DNA of 64,000 bases, taken from positions 2,677,001 through 2,741,000 of the forward strand of contig NZ_CP116221.1 in the NCBI RefSeq assembly GCF_023556315.2, given 5' to 3'. The notes below the pieces were generated by a model. The model saw nothing but the letters and a program-made list of their open reading frames with translations, was not told the origin of the DNA and ran no database searches. Source of the DNA: Psychroserpens ponticola (GTDB lineage Bacteria > Bacteroidota > Bacteroidia > Flavobacteriales > Flavobacteriaceae). The translations under genes were made by a program, and so were the position numbers. Of this stretch, positions 47,614 to 56,961 are shown one piece after another. Every line of letters begins with the position of its first letter. The first letter of the stretch is position 1.

Positions 47614-48633
47614 CTATTTAATATCGTATAAAGAATTTAGTCTTTGAATCTGCTCATGACGACCTAAAACAATAATTTTAGAACCAGATATTAACTTAGT
47701 ATCTGCTTCGGGATTAACTAGGTATTCGCCTTTTCCATTTTTAAAACCAATAACAGTGCAACCTGTTTTTCTTCTGAGGTCTAAATCTTTAATCGTCTTA
47801 ACTTCACCTGTATTGTATAGTTTTTCAACTACAACTTCTTCTATATTAATATTACGTTCTCCTACGATACCCAAATTATCTATAAACTCAACTAAATCTG
47901 GAACTACAACTAAAGACGCCATATGATCACCTCCAATTCTATCTGGTAAAATCACATTGTTAGCTCCTGCCAATTTTAACTTTTTATAAGATGTTTCTTG
48001 AGATGCTCTACTAATGATATTCATACTTTTATTAATTTGTCTTGCAGAAAGTACAACAAACAAATTATCGGCATCGTTAGGTAATGCAGAAATTAAAGTA
48101 CTAGCTCGATCAACACCTGCTTCTATTAACGTGTCATCTTCATTAGCGTTTCCAAAAATAAAAGGAAGTTCATCTTCTTCATGTTTTTCAATTACTTCTT
48201 TATCCTTTTCAATAATTACAAAAGGCTTATTGTAAGCAGTTAACTTTCGTGCTGCCTGCTTTCCGTTTCTACCAAAACCACATATTATAATATGGTTTTT
48301 AAGGCTATCTATTTTCTTTTGCATTTCCTTTTGTTTTATTTCTTCTAAATCATTTTTGCTTAATATATACTCGGTTATCACAGTAATGGCATAACCCAAG
48401 ATTATGACACTCGCTAAAATTAAAAAAATGGTAAATATTTTAGCATTATCATCTAATGGCTGCACTTCACCAAAACCTACAGTAGTTATAGTTATAACCG
48501 TCATATAAATGGAATCGACCCAAGAATAATTAGACATAACTTTGAATCCAATAACACCAATAGCCAAAAGCAACGACAATAAAAATACTGCTGTGTAAAT
48601 CTTGGTTCTAAAAAATTTAATTACTGGATTCAT
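47614..48633 (-). CDS. Two-TM potassium channel with RCK/TrkA domains
   Basis: This inner-membrane K+ channel subunit has two membrane segments (about 14-34 and 65-88) flanking a pore loop with the selectivity filter TTVGFGE. A cytoplasmic RCK N domain with the nucleotide-binding glycines GFGRNGK (about 117-235) and a TrkA-C domain (about 255-335) follow. The length of 339 residues matches MthK-type channels. It lies 3 bp after the PspC-domain gene, so the two are almost certainly co-expressed. The RCK ligand (Ca2+, NAD(H) or other) is not evident. Confidence 0.92.
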   Translation of the reverse strand: MNPVIKFFRTKIYTAVFLLSLLLAIGVIGFKVMSNYSWVDSIYMTVITITTVGFGEVQPLDDNAKIFTIFLILASVIILGYAITVITEYILSKNDLEEIKQKEMQKKIDSLKNHIIICGFGRNGKQAARKLTAYNKPFVIIEKDKEVIEKHEEDELPFIFGNANEDDTLIEAGVDRASTLISALPNDADNLFVVLSARQINKSMNIISRASQETSYKKLKLAGANNVILPDRIGGDHMASLVVVPDLVEFIDNLGIVGERNINIEEVVVEKLYNTGEVKTIKDLDLRRKTGCTVIGFKNGKGEYLVNPEADTKLISGSKIIVLGRHEQIQRLNSLYDIK

Positions 48634-48636
48634 AAA

Positions 48637-48864
48637 TTACAAATCAAATACGGAAGAGCGTTTTGTATAAACGATATCTTTTATTCTTATCCAAAAGGCA
48701 AAAAACAGATATAAGGCAAAGCCAAATCCTAAAGTCACAAAAGTTAAATACATAAATGAAGTACGTACAACTTTTGCTCTAATTCCTAAACGATCTGCTA
48801 TACGTTGACAAACGTAATACCCTCGTTTTTGAAAGTAGTAAAGCATTTGGTAGAAAAATTTCAT
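48637..48864 (-). CDS. Small PspC-domain membrane protein
   Basis: This 75-residue protein consists of little more than one PspC domain. It has a basic amphipathic start with RIADRLGIRAKVVRTSF and one membrane segment (about 37-58). PspC proteins regulate envelope stress responses in enterobacteria; stand-alone short forms are common in Bacteroidota and poorly understood. It directly precedes the K+ channel gene (3 bp gap), which suggests a joint role at the membrane. The start is ATG at 48864; the 167 bp upstream contain no gene. Confidence 0.85.
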   Translation of the reverse strand: MKFFYQMLYYFQKRGYYVCQRIADRLGIRAKVVRTSFMYLTFVTLGFGFALYLFFAFWIRIKDIVYTKRSSVFDL

Positions 48865-49031
48865 TGATTTAATTTTTGTTGATGCTCATTTGTATTGCAA
48901 TTTAGTCTTTAGTTTAAAACATCAAAAATTTATTTGTTTAAAAAACCTGTGTTTAAGCTAATTTTTGTTTCCTATTTAATCAATTTACAAGTATCTTTCT
49001 AAGGCTATACAAATTGAATTTTAGTTCAAAT

Positions 49032-50300
49032 TCAGGCTAAAAGCGAATTTCCAATAGCACATTTAAGACATTGGTGTTTATTACAATATTCGGTTTTTAA
49101 TTGTACTAAAGCTTGGGAATCTAAAGCCGATTTTGATATTTTCTTTAGCTTATTAAAGCTTTTTATGATTGAATTATTTTCAGAATCTATAGCTCTAATT
49201 AGTTGTATAAGTTGTTCATTAACAGCTTTTCCATTTTGTTTCGCATAACTAAATTTAAGAGGAATTATCGTATTAATCAATAGCAAGTTCACAAAAGCTT
49301 TAGTAACTATTTTAGGATTTGTTTTAGATTCTTTTTGAAACGTATAATGTGAATTCCAATATGGAGATGCAGTTACTTCAAAAAGTTTATAAAAATCCTC
49401 TAAAGTTTCACTTACCAAAAGTTTAGAAAACAAACGTTGCTGTTTATGATATAAACGTGCTAATTGAGATAAACGTATGGTTGGAAAATTAGATGGACGA
49501 AGCCTAAAAAACTGCAAAGGCAATACATATTCGTTAGACAACTGAAATTTTTGTTTTAAAAAGTAGTATTCACTTTTTAGATTTTGATAATAGGTATCTT
49601 CAATCGTTTTCTCTAATAATCCTGCTTGACCAAACAATAAAGCCTCTAATAAAAGTTGATTAGATTGTATTTTACGAACTATTGAAAAATCTAAAGAATT
49701 AGCTAAACTAAAAAAGGCGTCACCATTAACTTTCAATCCGAAATATTTTGTCAGCATTTTAAACAAAACGGCTTCCCAATTATTATTAGAAGCCTCAAGC
49801 AACGCTTCAATTGTTTTTGATTTTCGCTCTAAACGTTCAATATATAAACGTTCTAGCCAATGGTCTAATATAAAATCTTCAGTTTTAGCAAAATCATTTT
49901 CACAATTAATCCATTTCGATGTATTTGAAAATAGTTTTTTATAATTCTGCAATACTCCTTTATGGATATAATGTTTTAGCTCTAATGTTGGAATGATAGA
50001 ATTATCTTTTCTATACACCTCTGAATCATGTTCATATACAACATGCAAAATAACATTATCATAAGCTTTATCTTGTTCATGATGATGTGCAAACCAATCA
50101 CTAGATTTTATATGAATTTCTACATTTCCTGCCCAAAGTTGCTCACCAATTTTAAGTTGAGCATTAAAAAAATCTGGACCAGAATCATGGTTATGTATTC
50201 CTACAGAAACTAATGATATTGATTCACCTTGTATTGTTTTAAGATGAAGTATATCAAATTTTTGGAATTTCCATATATAATGTAGAAAATTTTCTCTCAT
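49032..50300 (-). CDS. DUF2851 family protein
   Basis: This cytoplasmic 422-residue protein has no signal peptide or membrane segment. The N-terminal part (ENFLHYIWKFQKF, HNHDSGPDFFNAQLKIG, WAGNVEIHIKSSDWFAHHH) is the DUF2851 signature, conserved across Bacteroidota and of unknown function. The region resembles nuclease-like folds in its D...E-x-H pattern, but I cannot claim activity. The C-terminus carries a Cys cluster (YCNKHQCLKCAIG), possibly a metal site. It is a single gene. Confidence 0.85.
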   Translation of the reverse strand: MRENFLHYIWKFQKFDILHLKTIQGESISLVSVGIHNHDSGPDFFNAQLKIGEQLWAGNVEIHIKSSDWFAHHHEQDKAYDNVILHVVYEHDSEVYRKDNSIIPTLELKHYIHKGVLQNYKKLFSNTSKWINCENDFAKTEDFILDHWLERLYIERLERKSKTIEALLEASNNNWEAVLFKMLTKYFGLKVNGDAFFSLANSLDFSIVRKIQSNQLLLEALLFGQAGLLEKTIEDTYYQNLKSEYYFLKQKFQLSNEYVLPLQFFRLRPSNFPTIRLSQLARLYHKQQRLFSKLLVSETLEDFYKLFEVTASPYWNSHYTFQKESKTNPKIVTKAFVNLLLINTIIPLKFSYAKQNGKAVNEQLIQLIRAIDSENNSIIKSFNKLKKISKSALDSQALVQLKTEYCNKHQCLKCAIGNSLLA

Positions 50301-50373
50301 TATATAAAAGTAATAAAATAGATAAGAGTGACAAGTTTTAAGGAAAATTTAGATATTGATTTTTAGATTTAAA

Positions 50374-51681
50374 TTAGTCGACAACTATCTTGATAGATTC
50401 ATAACCATGATACGTATAAAGCACAACAAAGTACTGTCCTTTTACTAAGGAGTTAACATTAAAAGGAATTTCATAATCACCAACATTTCGTTTTCCTTGA
50501 GTTAAGGTTTTTAATCTTTGCCCAATTGTATTATAAATACTAAGCTCACAATAAGTGTTATTGATTAATTGTAATTTAATAACAGCATTATCTTTAATAA
50601 TATTTGAATCTTTTATAGAAATAGAATGGCCTTTAGGTTTCGTAATTTCAAAGTCTTCAATACTTAAAAGCAAAGGGTCCGAATATTTGTAAACATTAGT
50701 TCCAGAGGTATACATTAATGTATCGTTTACACGTTGGAATCGATTAAAACTTGTACCTGTTGTTGGTTTGTATTCCCAAGTTTGCCCTCCATCTAAAGTT
50801 TCATAAAATAACTCACCAAAGCCACCAACCCAACCTATATCTTCATTTAAGAAACCAATGCCTTGAATAGTTCCTATAATTCCAGCTGATGGTATCGAAT
50901 TAAGTTGCCAAGTTAGTCCTCCATCAATAGATTTATAATATTCTAGAATATCTGTATGAGCTTCAACTGAGCCATACATTACAGAATCATTTAATTCTTG
51001 AATTTTCCATATGCGTTCATTAGAATCTTCTCCTAAAGTTACAGTGTTCCATGTTTGTCCACCATCAACTGTTCTAACAATAATTCCTCTTAAGCCTGTG
51101 CCTTGAGCACTTTGTCCAGCAGCATATCCAATATTTTCATCTTTAAAATGTATATCAACTAAGGCATTACACAAGTTCCCCATATTAGTATAAATCCAAG
51201 TATCACCTTGGTCTGTAGATTTCATTATATATGCTGAACCATAAAAAACACCTGTTATAAAAATAGTGTTTTCATTAACCATGTGCATACCGCAAATACC
51301 TGGAACATCTACTGGTAAGTTACTCGAAATATTTGTCCAAGTTATTCCTCCATCAATCGTTTTTAAAAGTGTTGCTGTTGGGTTTCCATTTGCAAGTGTA
51401 CCAGCAAAACCTATTTGCTCGTTATAAAACTCAACACTTCTAAAATATCTATCCGAATTATAATATTGTTGTGTCCAATTTACACCTCCATTGGTAGTCT
51501 TTAAAATTTGTCCACCACCATCTACAACCCAACCAATTTCGGTATCAACAAACTGCATATCTTCAAAACGCCAACCAAAGGTATTTGCGTTAAGTGTTTG
51601 CCAGGTTTGAGCAATAGATTGGAAAGACAAAAAGGATACAAATAAAATGCATAAGCATTTTGAAACGTTTAGCAATTTCAT
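50374..51681 (-). CDS. Secreted YCF48-like beta-propeller protein with T9SS type A sorting domain
   Basis: This exported 435-residue protein has a signal peptide ending at QSIAQ and a series of BNR/YCF48-type blades (about 25-340). Their repeated core is a TDGGxTW-like motif: TTNGGVNWTQQ, TIDGGITWTN, TVDGGQTWNTV, SIDGGLTWQL, TLDGGQTWEY. The last ~80 residues look like a type A T9SS C-terminal domain (ELSIYNTIGQRLKTL, LVKGQYFVVLYT). It is therefore a probable cell-surface or secreted T9SS cargo. The ligand or substrate is unknown. It lies about 70 bp from each same-strand neighbour. Confidence 0.88.
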   Translation of the reverse strand: MKLLNVSKCLCILFVSFLSFQSIAQTWQTLNANTFGWRFEDMQFVDTEIGWVVDGGGQILKTTNGGVNWTQQYYNSDRYFRSVEFYNEQIGFAGTLANGNPTATLLKTIDGGITWTNISSNLPVDVPGICGMHMVNENTIFITGVFYGSAYIMKSTDQGDTWIYTNMGNLCNALVDIHFKDENIGYAAGQSAQGTGLRGIIVRTVDGGQTWNTVTLGEDSNERIWKIQELNDSVMYGSVEAHTDILEYYKSIDGGLTWQLNSIPSAGIIGTIQGIGFLNEDIGWVGGFGELFYETLDGGQTWEYKPTTGTSFNRFQRVNDTLMYTSGTNVYKYSDPLLLSIEDFEITKPKGHSISIKDSNIIKDNAVIKLQLINNTYCELSIYNTIGQRLKTLTQGKRNVGDYEIPFNVNSLVKGQYFVVLYTYHGYESIKIVVD

Positions 51682-51757
51682 AAATTATGATTATTAATAT
51701 AATCGCAAAATAATAGTTACTCCTATTTAGAAATAGTAAAAAAGCGAAACTTTTAAC

Positions 51758-52570
51758 TCACAACTTGACACGAAGATTTAGAATATCTCCATCTGGATTG
51801 ATGGATTTTAAAAACTGTGATGGATTACATCCAGTAAATTGTTTGAAATCTTTTATAAAATGAGACTGATCGAAGTAATTGTATTCTAAAGCTAATTGAG
51901 TTAATGATTGATTTGTGTTTTCTTTCATTTTTTCAATTACAGCATTGATACGACAAGTTCTTAAAAACAGTTTAGGTGAAATTCCAATTTCATTTTTAAA
52001 ACGTTGTTCAAGACGCCTAAGACCAATACCTAAATTAAGTGTTTTCAGTTGATTGGCTTCAACAGTTAAGCTAGAAAATGTATGTTTTAAACTTTTAGTA
52101 TCACTAAAATTCGCATATGGCAAAAGATAGGTTTCAATAATTTTAATCCTTTCTTCAATCGTATTAGCTAAATAGATACGTTCTTGTAACACATGCATTT
52201 CAGGAAGATCAAGATCAGTTAAATTTAAACAGCCATTAGTGAGGTGATGCATATCAACATTCCAAATTTGTTTAGCGACCCATGGGTGAAACTTGATAGC
52301 AAAAACATTTAAATCTCCATCAGGAAGAGTTAAATTGATATGTTTTTTTATTTGACCAAATACATGAAACTGTCCTGTTTTAGATTGATTTTCGACATCT
52401 GGAAAATCACATTGCCATGGCGACTCTAAATGAAACACCCAATCTACATAAGCATCTGGAACGAATTTATACGACGGATTATCTAAATCATATTCTGAAG
52501 ATTTAACGGTCCAGAAATATGCTATAAGATGTTCAAAAGCTTTAGATGCTTTGTGTTTTTTAAATTGCAT
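51758..52570 (-). CDS. AraC-family transcriptional regulator
   Basis: This 270-residue regulator has an N-terminal sensory region of the DUF6597 kind (about 1-130; HKASKAFEHLIAYFWTVKSS, WVFHLESPW) and a C-terminal double helix-turn-helix of AraC type (about 165-262; SLTQLALEYNYFDQSHFIKD, FKQFTGCNPSQFLKS). The effector and targets are unknown. It is transcribed in the same direction as its neighbours but is isolated by a terminator upstream (52641-52671), so it has its own promoter, which I could not locate. Confidence 0.9.
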   Translation of the reverse strand: MQFKKHKASKAFEHLIAYFWTVKSSEYDLDNPSYKFVPDAYVDWVFHLESPWQCDFPDVENQSKTGQFHVFGQIKKHINLTLPDGDLNVFAIKFHPWVAKQIWNVDMHHLTNGCLNLTDLDLPEMHVLQERIYLANTIEERIKIIETYLLPYANFSDTKSLKHTFSSLTVEANQLKTLNLGIGLRRLEQRFKNEIGISPKLFLRTCRINAVIEKMKENTNQSLTQLALEYNYFDQSHFIKDFKQFTGCNPSQFLKSINPDGDILNLRVKL

Positions 52571-52640
52571 GAAGCTATAAAGTATTTCACTAAAATAAGA
52601 AAATCAAATTGTATTATATGAATAGAGGCTATTGAAACCA

Positions 52641-52671
52641 AAAAAGCCTTGAATACTTTTCAAGGCTTTTT
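52641..52671 (-). terminator. Terminator of the cysteine-synthase-family gene
   Basis: AAAAAGCCTTG and CAAGGCTTTTT form an 11-bp stem with a 9-nt loop, ending in T residues, 30 bp past the stop codon. Confidence 0.92.
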
Positions 52672-52700
52672 GTATTTATAAAAGATCTAAATGATATCAA

Positions 52701-53681
52701 TTAATCAATATATCCCATTTTCTTCATCCAATCATCATTAAACATCTTGCCTACATAACGACTTCCATGGTCATGAAATAAAACAACTACAACATCATCC
52801 TTTTTAAAGTGTTCTTTAAGTTGTAATACTCCTTTAATTGCTGCTCCTGCAGAATTACCTAAAAACATACCTTCTTCTTTTGCGAGTCTTTGCGTATACA
52901 CAGCAGCATCTTTATCGGTTACTTTCGTAAATCCGTCAATGATAGAAAAATCTACATTTTCGGGAAGAATATCTTCTCCAATACCTTCAGTCACATAAGG
53001 ATAGATTTCCTTTTCATCAAAAACACCAGTTTCATGATATTTTTTAAATACACTTCCGTAGGTATCAATTCCCCAAACCTTTACATCTGGATTTTGCTCT
53101 TTTAAATATTTACCAACACCAGAAATGGTTCCACCAGTTCCAACACCAACAATGAAGTGTGTTATTTTACCATCGGTTTGTTTCCAAATTTCTGGACCTG
53201 TACTTTGATAATGTGCTTTTGCATTACTCGGATTGTCATATTGATTCACATACCAAGCATTAGGTGTTTCCTCTCCTAGTCTTTTAGATACAGAATAATA
53301 ACTTCTAGGATCATCTGGTTCAACATCTGTAGGACACACAATTACTTCTGCTCCAACAGCTCTCATGATATCAACTTTTTCTTTACTCTGTTTGTCTGCC
53401 ATTACAAAAATACATTTGTAACCTTTTACTATAGCAGCAAGTGCCAATCCCATGCCTGTATTTCCTGAAGTTCCTTCAATAATGGTTCCTCCTGGTTTTA
53501 AACGACCATCAGCTTCTGCATCTTCAATCATTGTTAAAGCCATACGATCTTTAACCGAATTTCCTGGATTAAACGTTTCGTATTTTGACAATACCAAACA
53601 AGGCAATTCGGCTGTGAGCTTATTTAATTTAACTAAAGGTGTATTACCAATCGTTCCTAATATGTTTTCTGCGTAATCCAT
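52701..53681 (-). CDS. PLP-dependent cysteine synthase family protein
   Basis: This fold-type II PLP enzyme makes cysteine or cystathionine by beta-replacement on serine or O-acetylserine. The PLP Lys lies in NPGNSVKDRMA (about residue 45), the phosphate-binding loops are GTSGNTGMGLALA and GVGTGGTISGVGKYLK, and a C-terminal NSAGAA motif is present. The 326 residues lack the CBS-pair domain. The sequence, especially SYYSVSKRLGEE and WYVNQYDNPSN, resembles cystathionine beta-synthase-like members more than classic CysK. The start is ATG at 53681, 18 bp after a -7 element. An in-frame TTG at 53702 overlaps that element and is unlikely. Confidence 0.9.
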   Translation of the reverse strand: MDYAENILGTIGNTPLVKLNKLTAELPCLVLSKYETFNPGNSVKDRMALTMIEDAEADGRLKPGGTIIEGTSGNTGMGLALAAIVKGYKCIFVMADKQSKEKVDIMRAVGAEVIVCPTDVEPDDPRSYYSVSKRLGEETPNAWYVNQYDNPSNAKAHYQSTGPEIWKQTDGKITHFIVGVGTGGTISGVGKYLKEQNPDVKVWGIDTYGSVFKKYHETGVFDEKEIYPYVTEGIGEDILPENVDFSIIDGFTKVTDKDAAVYTQRLAKEEGMFLGNSAGAAIKGVLQLKEHFKKDDVVVVLFHDHGSRYVGKMFNDDWMKKMGYID

Positions 53682-53699
53682 AACTATTGTTTTGCGATG

Positions 53700-53707
53700 C
53701 AAATTTA
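53700..53707 (-). promoter_or_regulatory. -7 promoter element of the cysteine-synthase-family gene
   Basis: TAAATTTG on the minus strand is an exact TAnnTTTG match 18 bp before the ATG. No clear TTTG is seen at the -33 position. Confidence 0.5.
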
Positions 53708-53785
53708 AGTTAAAAGTGGAAAGCTGAAAGTTAAAAGTGCTTTTTAATCCACTTTAGAGTTTGGATGTTGGTTATTTAGTTGAAT

Positions 53786-53886
53786 CTGCGTTAGCGATGG
53801 AGCAATTGTTGGAGTTCCTTTTTTTAAAGAGCGACTTGCGAGAGCGCGACCCTTTGAAGCTTTTTTAGCGAAAGAGGGAAACGCCC
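53786..53886. repeat. Candidate interspersed intergenic element bounded by GCGTTA / AACGCCC
   Basis: About 100 bp between the permease stop codon and the cysteine-synthase promoter has much higher GC and CG content than its surroundings (for example GCGAGAGCGCGACCC) and no start-codon ORF. It resembles intergenic elements of the form GGGCGTT...TAACGC that I recall as recurrent in Flavobacteriaceae genomes. No second copy is present here. Confidence 0.45.
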
Positions 53887-53889
53887 AAA

Positions 53890-55128
53890 TCATTCAAATC
53901 GAATAGCTTTAACTGGAGAAATTTTTGTAATGATTATAGACGGAATCATGAGCATTAAAAAACAGGCTACAAAAGTTCCTATATTTAATAAGATTATATA
54001 ATCTAAGCTAATATGTACTGGAATAATAGATACATAATACTGCTCAGGATCTGGAAATTTGAGAATACTAAGCTGTTTTTGAATGAATAATAACGCCAAA
54101 CCAATAACATTTCCCCAAAATAAACCTAAGCAAATCAAATAGGTAGCGTTATATAAAAATACTTTTCTGATGCTCCAATTAGAACTCCCTAAAGCTTTTA
54201 GAATTCCAATCATTTGAGTCCGCTCTAGAATTAAAACTAAAAGTGCTGTAATCATGTTAATTCCCGCTACGATAATCATAATTGTAATAATTCCATAGGT
54301 ATTATTATCGAAAATTTTTATCCATTCAAAAGTGGTATAATATTTCTCTTCAATAGTTTGTGTGTTCATGTTTGAAGGCGTTGCAGCTCTAATTGAAGTA
54401 TCCATTTCTTTAAGCTGACTATAATCTTCAATAAACACTTCGAAGTTTCCTATTTGATTCTTTTCCCACTTGTTTAAGCGTTGTACATGTCTAATATCTC
54501 CAAGCATGTAGGTTTTATCAATATCTTGAAAACCAGAATTAAACACACCAACGATTTCAAACTGCCTAATAAAAGGCATTTCATCCATGCTTTCTTTTCC
54601 GAACACCATTTGAAACGAATCTCCAACCTTGAAATTAAGTCGATTAGCCAAATAACTAGAAATAAGCACGTCATTATGTAACTCCTTTGAATAGTCTGGC
54701 AAACTGCCTTCAACTAAAAAATCTTCGAGATACGACCAATCATAGTCTTTACCAACACCTTTTAAAACAGTGCCTTCAAAATCGCTTTCTGTTCTAATAA
54801 CTCCAAATTTGGTTGCAACAGCTTGAATATGCTTAACCCCTTCAACTGTATTAAAATTTGGATAAAAATTTTGTGTTGTTGAAACTGGAAATTCAGATTC
54901 GTTTGAGGTATTACTATCGTAGTTATTGATGGTCAAATGACCATTAAAAGCAATCACCTTTTCACGCACTTTTTTCTGTAGCCCAATTCCTGTAGCAATA
55001 GCAATCAGCATTACAATAATACCAATAGCAATTGCAGTGATTCCAATTTTTATTATTGGAGCCGAAACACTACTTTTATACGCTTTACTACCAATAATGC
55101 GTTTAGCTATAAAAAACTCGTAATTCAA
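53890..55128 (-). CDS. FtsX-like ABC transporter permease (LolC/LolE type)
   Basis: This inner-membrane permease resembles the lipoprotein-releasing complex. The 412-residue protein has one N-terminal membrane segment (about 26-48), a large periplasmic domain of MacB-PCD type (about 50-260) and three C-terminal segments (about 275-405; MITALLVLILERTQMIGILK then ALGSS). The start is TTG at 55128. No ATG fits, and the resulting N-terminus MNYEFFIAKRIIGSKAYKSS has the form typical of flavobacterial LolC-like proteins. Its start is only 9 bp from the divergent DUF1343 gene. No ATPase gene is adjacent, as is common in this group. Confidence 0.9.
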   Translation of the reverse strand: MNYEFFIAKRIIGSKAYKSSVSAPIIKIGITAIAIGIIVMLIAIATGIGLQKKVREKVIAFNGHLTINNYDSNTSNESEFPVSTTQNFYPNFNTVEGVKHIQAVATKFGVIRTESDFEGTVLKGVGKDYDWSYLEDFLVEGSLPDYSKELHNDVLISSYLANRLNFKVGDSFQMVFGKESMDEMPFIRQFEIVGVFNSGFQDIDKTYMLGDIRHVQRLNKWEKNQIGNFEVFIEDYSQLKEMDTSIRAATPSNMNTQTIEEKYYTTFEWIKIFDNNTYGIITIMIIVAGINMITALLVLILERTQMIGILKALGSSNWSIRKVFLYNATYLICLGLFWGNVIGLALLFIQKQLSILKFPDPEQYYVSIIPVHISLDYIILLNIGTFVACFLMLMIPSIIITKISPVKAIRFE

Positions 55129-55137
55129 AATTTAAAA

Positions 55138-56412
55138 ATGCATTTTAAGATGTTCAAAAATACTGTTTTATTATTTGTTTTGGTATTGATTTCTTGTGGT
55201 TCAAAAATCAAGGATGATTCTGCCCAGAATAGTGAGATTCTGAGTCAAGTTCAGGATGAGAACTCAACAAAAACCGAAAACAAAATTATTGTTGGCGCCA
55301 ATAGTACTGAAGCATATCTTCCAATATTAAAAGGAAAACGTGTTGGAATTGTTGCTAATCAGACAAGTGTGATTTTTAAAGAGAGTGCCTCATCTCAAAA
55401 AGCTCCAAACGATTACAATTACACACACCTGGTAGATTCTTTAGTGGCCTTAAATTTGGACATTAAGCAAGTATTTGCAACAGAACATGGCTTTCGTGGC
55501 AAAGCTGATGCTGGTGAAACTGTAAAAGATGATATTGATTCAAAGACCAAATTACCTATTGTTTCTATCTACGGAAAAAATAAAAAACCATCGAAAGCGC
55601 AATTAAAAGATCTTGATATAATTGTGTTTGATATTCAAGATGTTGGTGCTCGTTTTTACACTTATATCTCAAGTTTACATTATTTGATGGAAGCTTGTGC
55701 AGAAGCTAATATTCCTGTTATAGTCTTTGATAGGCCTAATCCAAATGGTCATTATATTGATGGACCAATTTTAGAAATGTCGAATAAAAGTTTTGTAGGC
55801 ATGCATCCAATTCCTGTGGTTCATGGAATGACCATTGGAGAATATGCACAAATGATAAATGGAGAAGGTTGGTTAGAAAACGAAATTAAATGCGAACTGA
55901 CTGTTATTCCTATTAAAAATTACACTCATGAGAAAACATACAGTTTACCTATAAAACCATCACCTAATTTACCTACAGATGTGGCTATAAACTTGTATCC
56001 AAGTTTATGTTTTTTTGAAGGTACAAATGTAAGTGCTGGTCGCGGTACTTCTGGTCAGTTTCAAGTGTATGGCAGCCCGTTTTTAGATAAAGACGATTAC
56101 ACATTTAAATTTGTTCCTCAACCAAACGAAGGCGCTAAATATCCAAAACATAAAGGAGAAGTTTGCTATGGCGAAGATCTTAGAGATAGCAAACCATTAG
56201 GCAAAATACATTTAGACTACCTTATTAAGGCTTATAGCAATTCAATAGGGAAACAAGAATTTTTTAATGACTATTTTATCAAGTTAGCAGGAACAAAACA
56301 ATTGCAAGATCAAATAGAAAGTGGAGTTTCAGAAAAAGACATTAAAGCCTCTTGGGCTAAAGGGCTTGCTGAATTTAAAACAATGAGAAGTGAGTATTTA
56401 ATTTATAAATAA
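55138..56412 (+). CDS. DUF1343 / NamZ-like exo-acting muramidase lipoprotein
   Basis: This predicted lipoprotein has a signal peptide ending in the lipobox VLISCGS. The DUF1343 domain (about 50-424) contains VGIVANQTS, FATEHGFRGKADAGE, DIQDVGARFYTYISSLHYLM, VFDRPNPNG and GTNVSAGRGT. Members characterised as NamZ are exo-beta-N-acetylmuramidases of peptidoglycan recycling, so that activity is likely, though not all DUF1343 proteins have been tested. The start is ATG at 55138, with a second ATG at 55150 closer to the signal peptide. It is divergent from the permease gene, so its promoter must lie inside that gene. Confidence 0.9.
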   Translation: MHFKMFKNTVLLFVLVLISCGSKIKDDSAQNSEILSQVQDENSTKTENKIIVGANSTEAYLPILKGKRVGIVANQTSVIFKESASSQKAPNDYNYTHLVDSLVALNLDIKQVFATEHGFRGKADAGETVKDDIDSKTKLPIVSIYGKNKKPSKAQLKDLDIIVFDIQDVGARFYTYISSLHYLMEACAEANIPVIVFDRPNPNGHYIDGPILEMSNKSFVGMHPIPVVHGMTIGEYAQMINGEGWLENEIKCELTVIPIKNYTHEKTYSLPIKPSPNLPTDVAINLYPSLCFFEGTNVSAGRGTSGQFQVYGSPFLDKDDYTFKFVPQPNEGAKYPKHKGEVCYGEDLRDSKPLGKIHLDYLIKAYSNSIGKQEFFNDYFIKLAGTKQLQDQIESGVSEKDIKASWAKGLAEFKTMRSEYLIYK

Positions 56413-56422
56413 TTCAATAAAA

Positions 56423-56818
56423 TCACTCGTTTTTAGACAGCATTTTATCTTCTTCTAAAGCTAATAAAACCGAATTATCTCTAAGTATTTTAACTACAAA
56501 TACAATTCTAACAGGAGATTGAACAGCAACAAAAACGTGTTTTCCTTTACTTAGTTTTTTTAGAGGAATTTTTACAGATTTCTCTCTAACAGTAAGGTTA
56601 ACTTCTCTTTTATAATTCATATTGACAGCATACACTTTATTGATTAAAGTATTGCTTTTAAGCAAGAGAGTGTCTTTTGTGATATTTAATTTTTGAGTCA
56701 AGTTCTTTGCTCTAATGTTGACATTTTTTTCAAGAATGGCAAAATCATTTTGAGCTTGAAGTTCGCTAAAAATAGAAGTCATTAAAACAAAAAAGATTAT
56801 AACATAAACTGTTCTCAT
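56423..56818 (-). CDS. Small secreted protein, paralogue of the 56962-57651 product
   Basis: I do not recognise a named family. The 131-residue protein has a signal peptide (MRTVYVIIFFVLMTSIFSEL, then QAQ) and an all-beta-looking mature part. It shares a pattern with the next upstream gene: KNVN..A.NL...L..T.D.LLL, then K..K.PL..L..GK and IVF. I infer a common beta-sandwich or propeptide-like domain. The start is ATG at 56818; an in-frame TTG at 56824 is less likely. It converges with the DUF1343 gene, with 10 bp between the stop codons and no obvious terminator. Confidence 0.7.
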   Translation of the reverse strand: MRTVYVIIFFVLMTSIFSELQAQNDFAILEKNVNIRAKNLTQKLNITKDTLLLKSNTLINKVYAVNMNYKREVNLTVREKSVKIPLKKLSKGKHVFVAVQSPVRIVFVVKILRDNSVLLALEEDKMLSKNE

Positions 56819-56961
56819 ATTCAAACGCTGTTAACGTCAACATTAATGAACTAATAGCTTAATTATAATCCCCGAACATTAAAACTAGGACACTTTTGCA
56901 TTTAGACACAAAAAAACCTATGAACGGTCAATAAAACCGAAGTATGGATATTTTCTTACAA

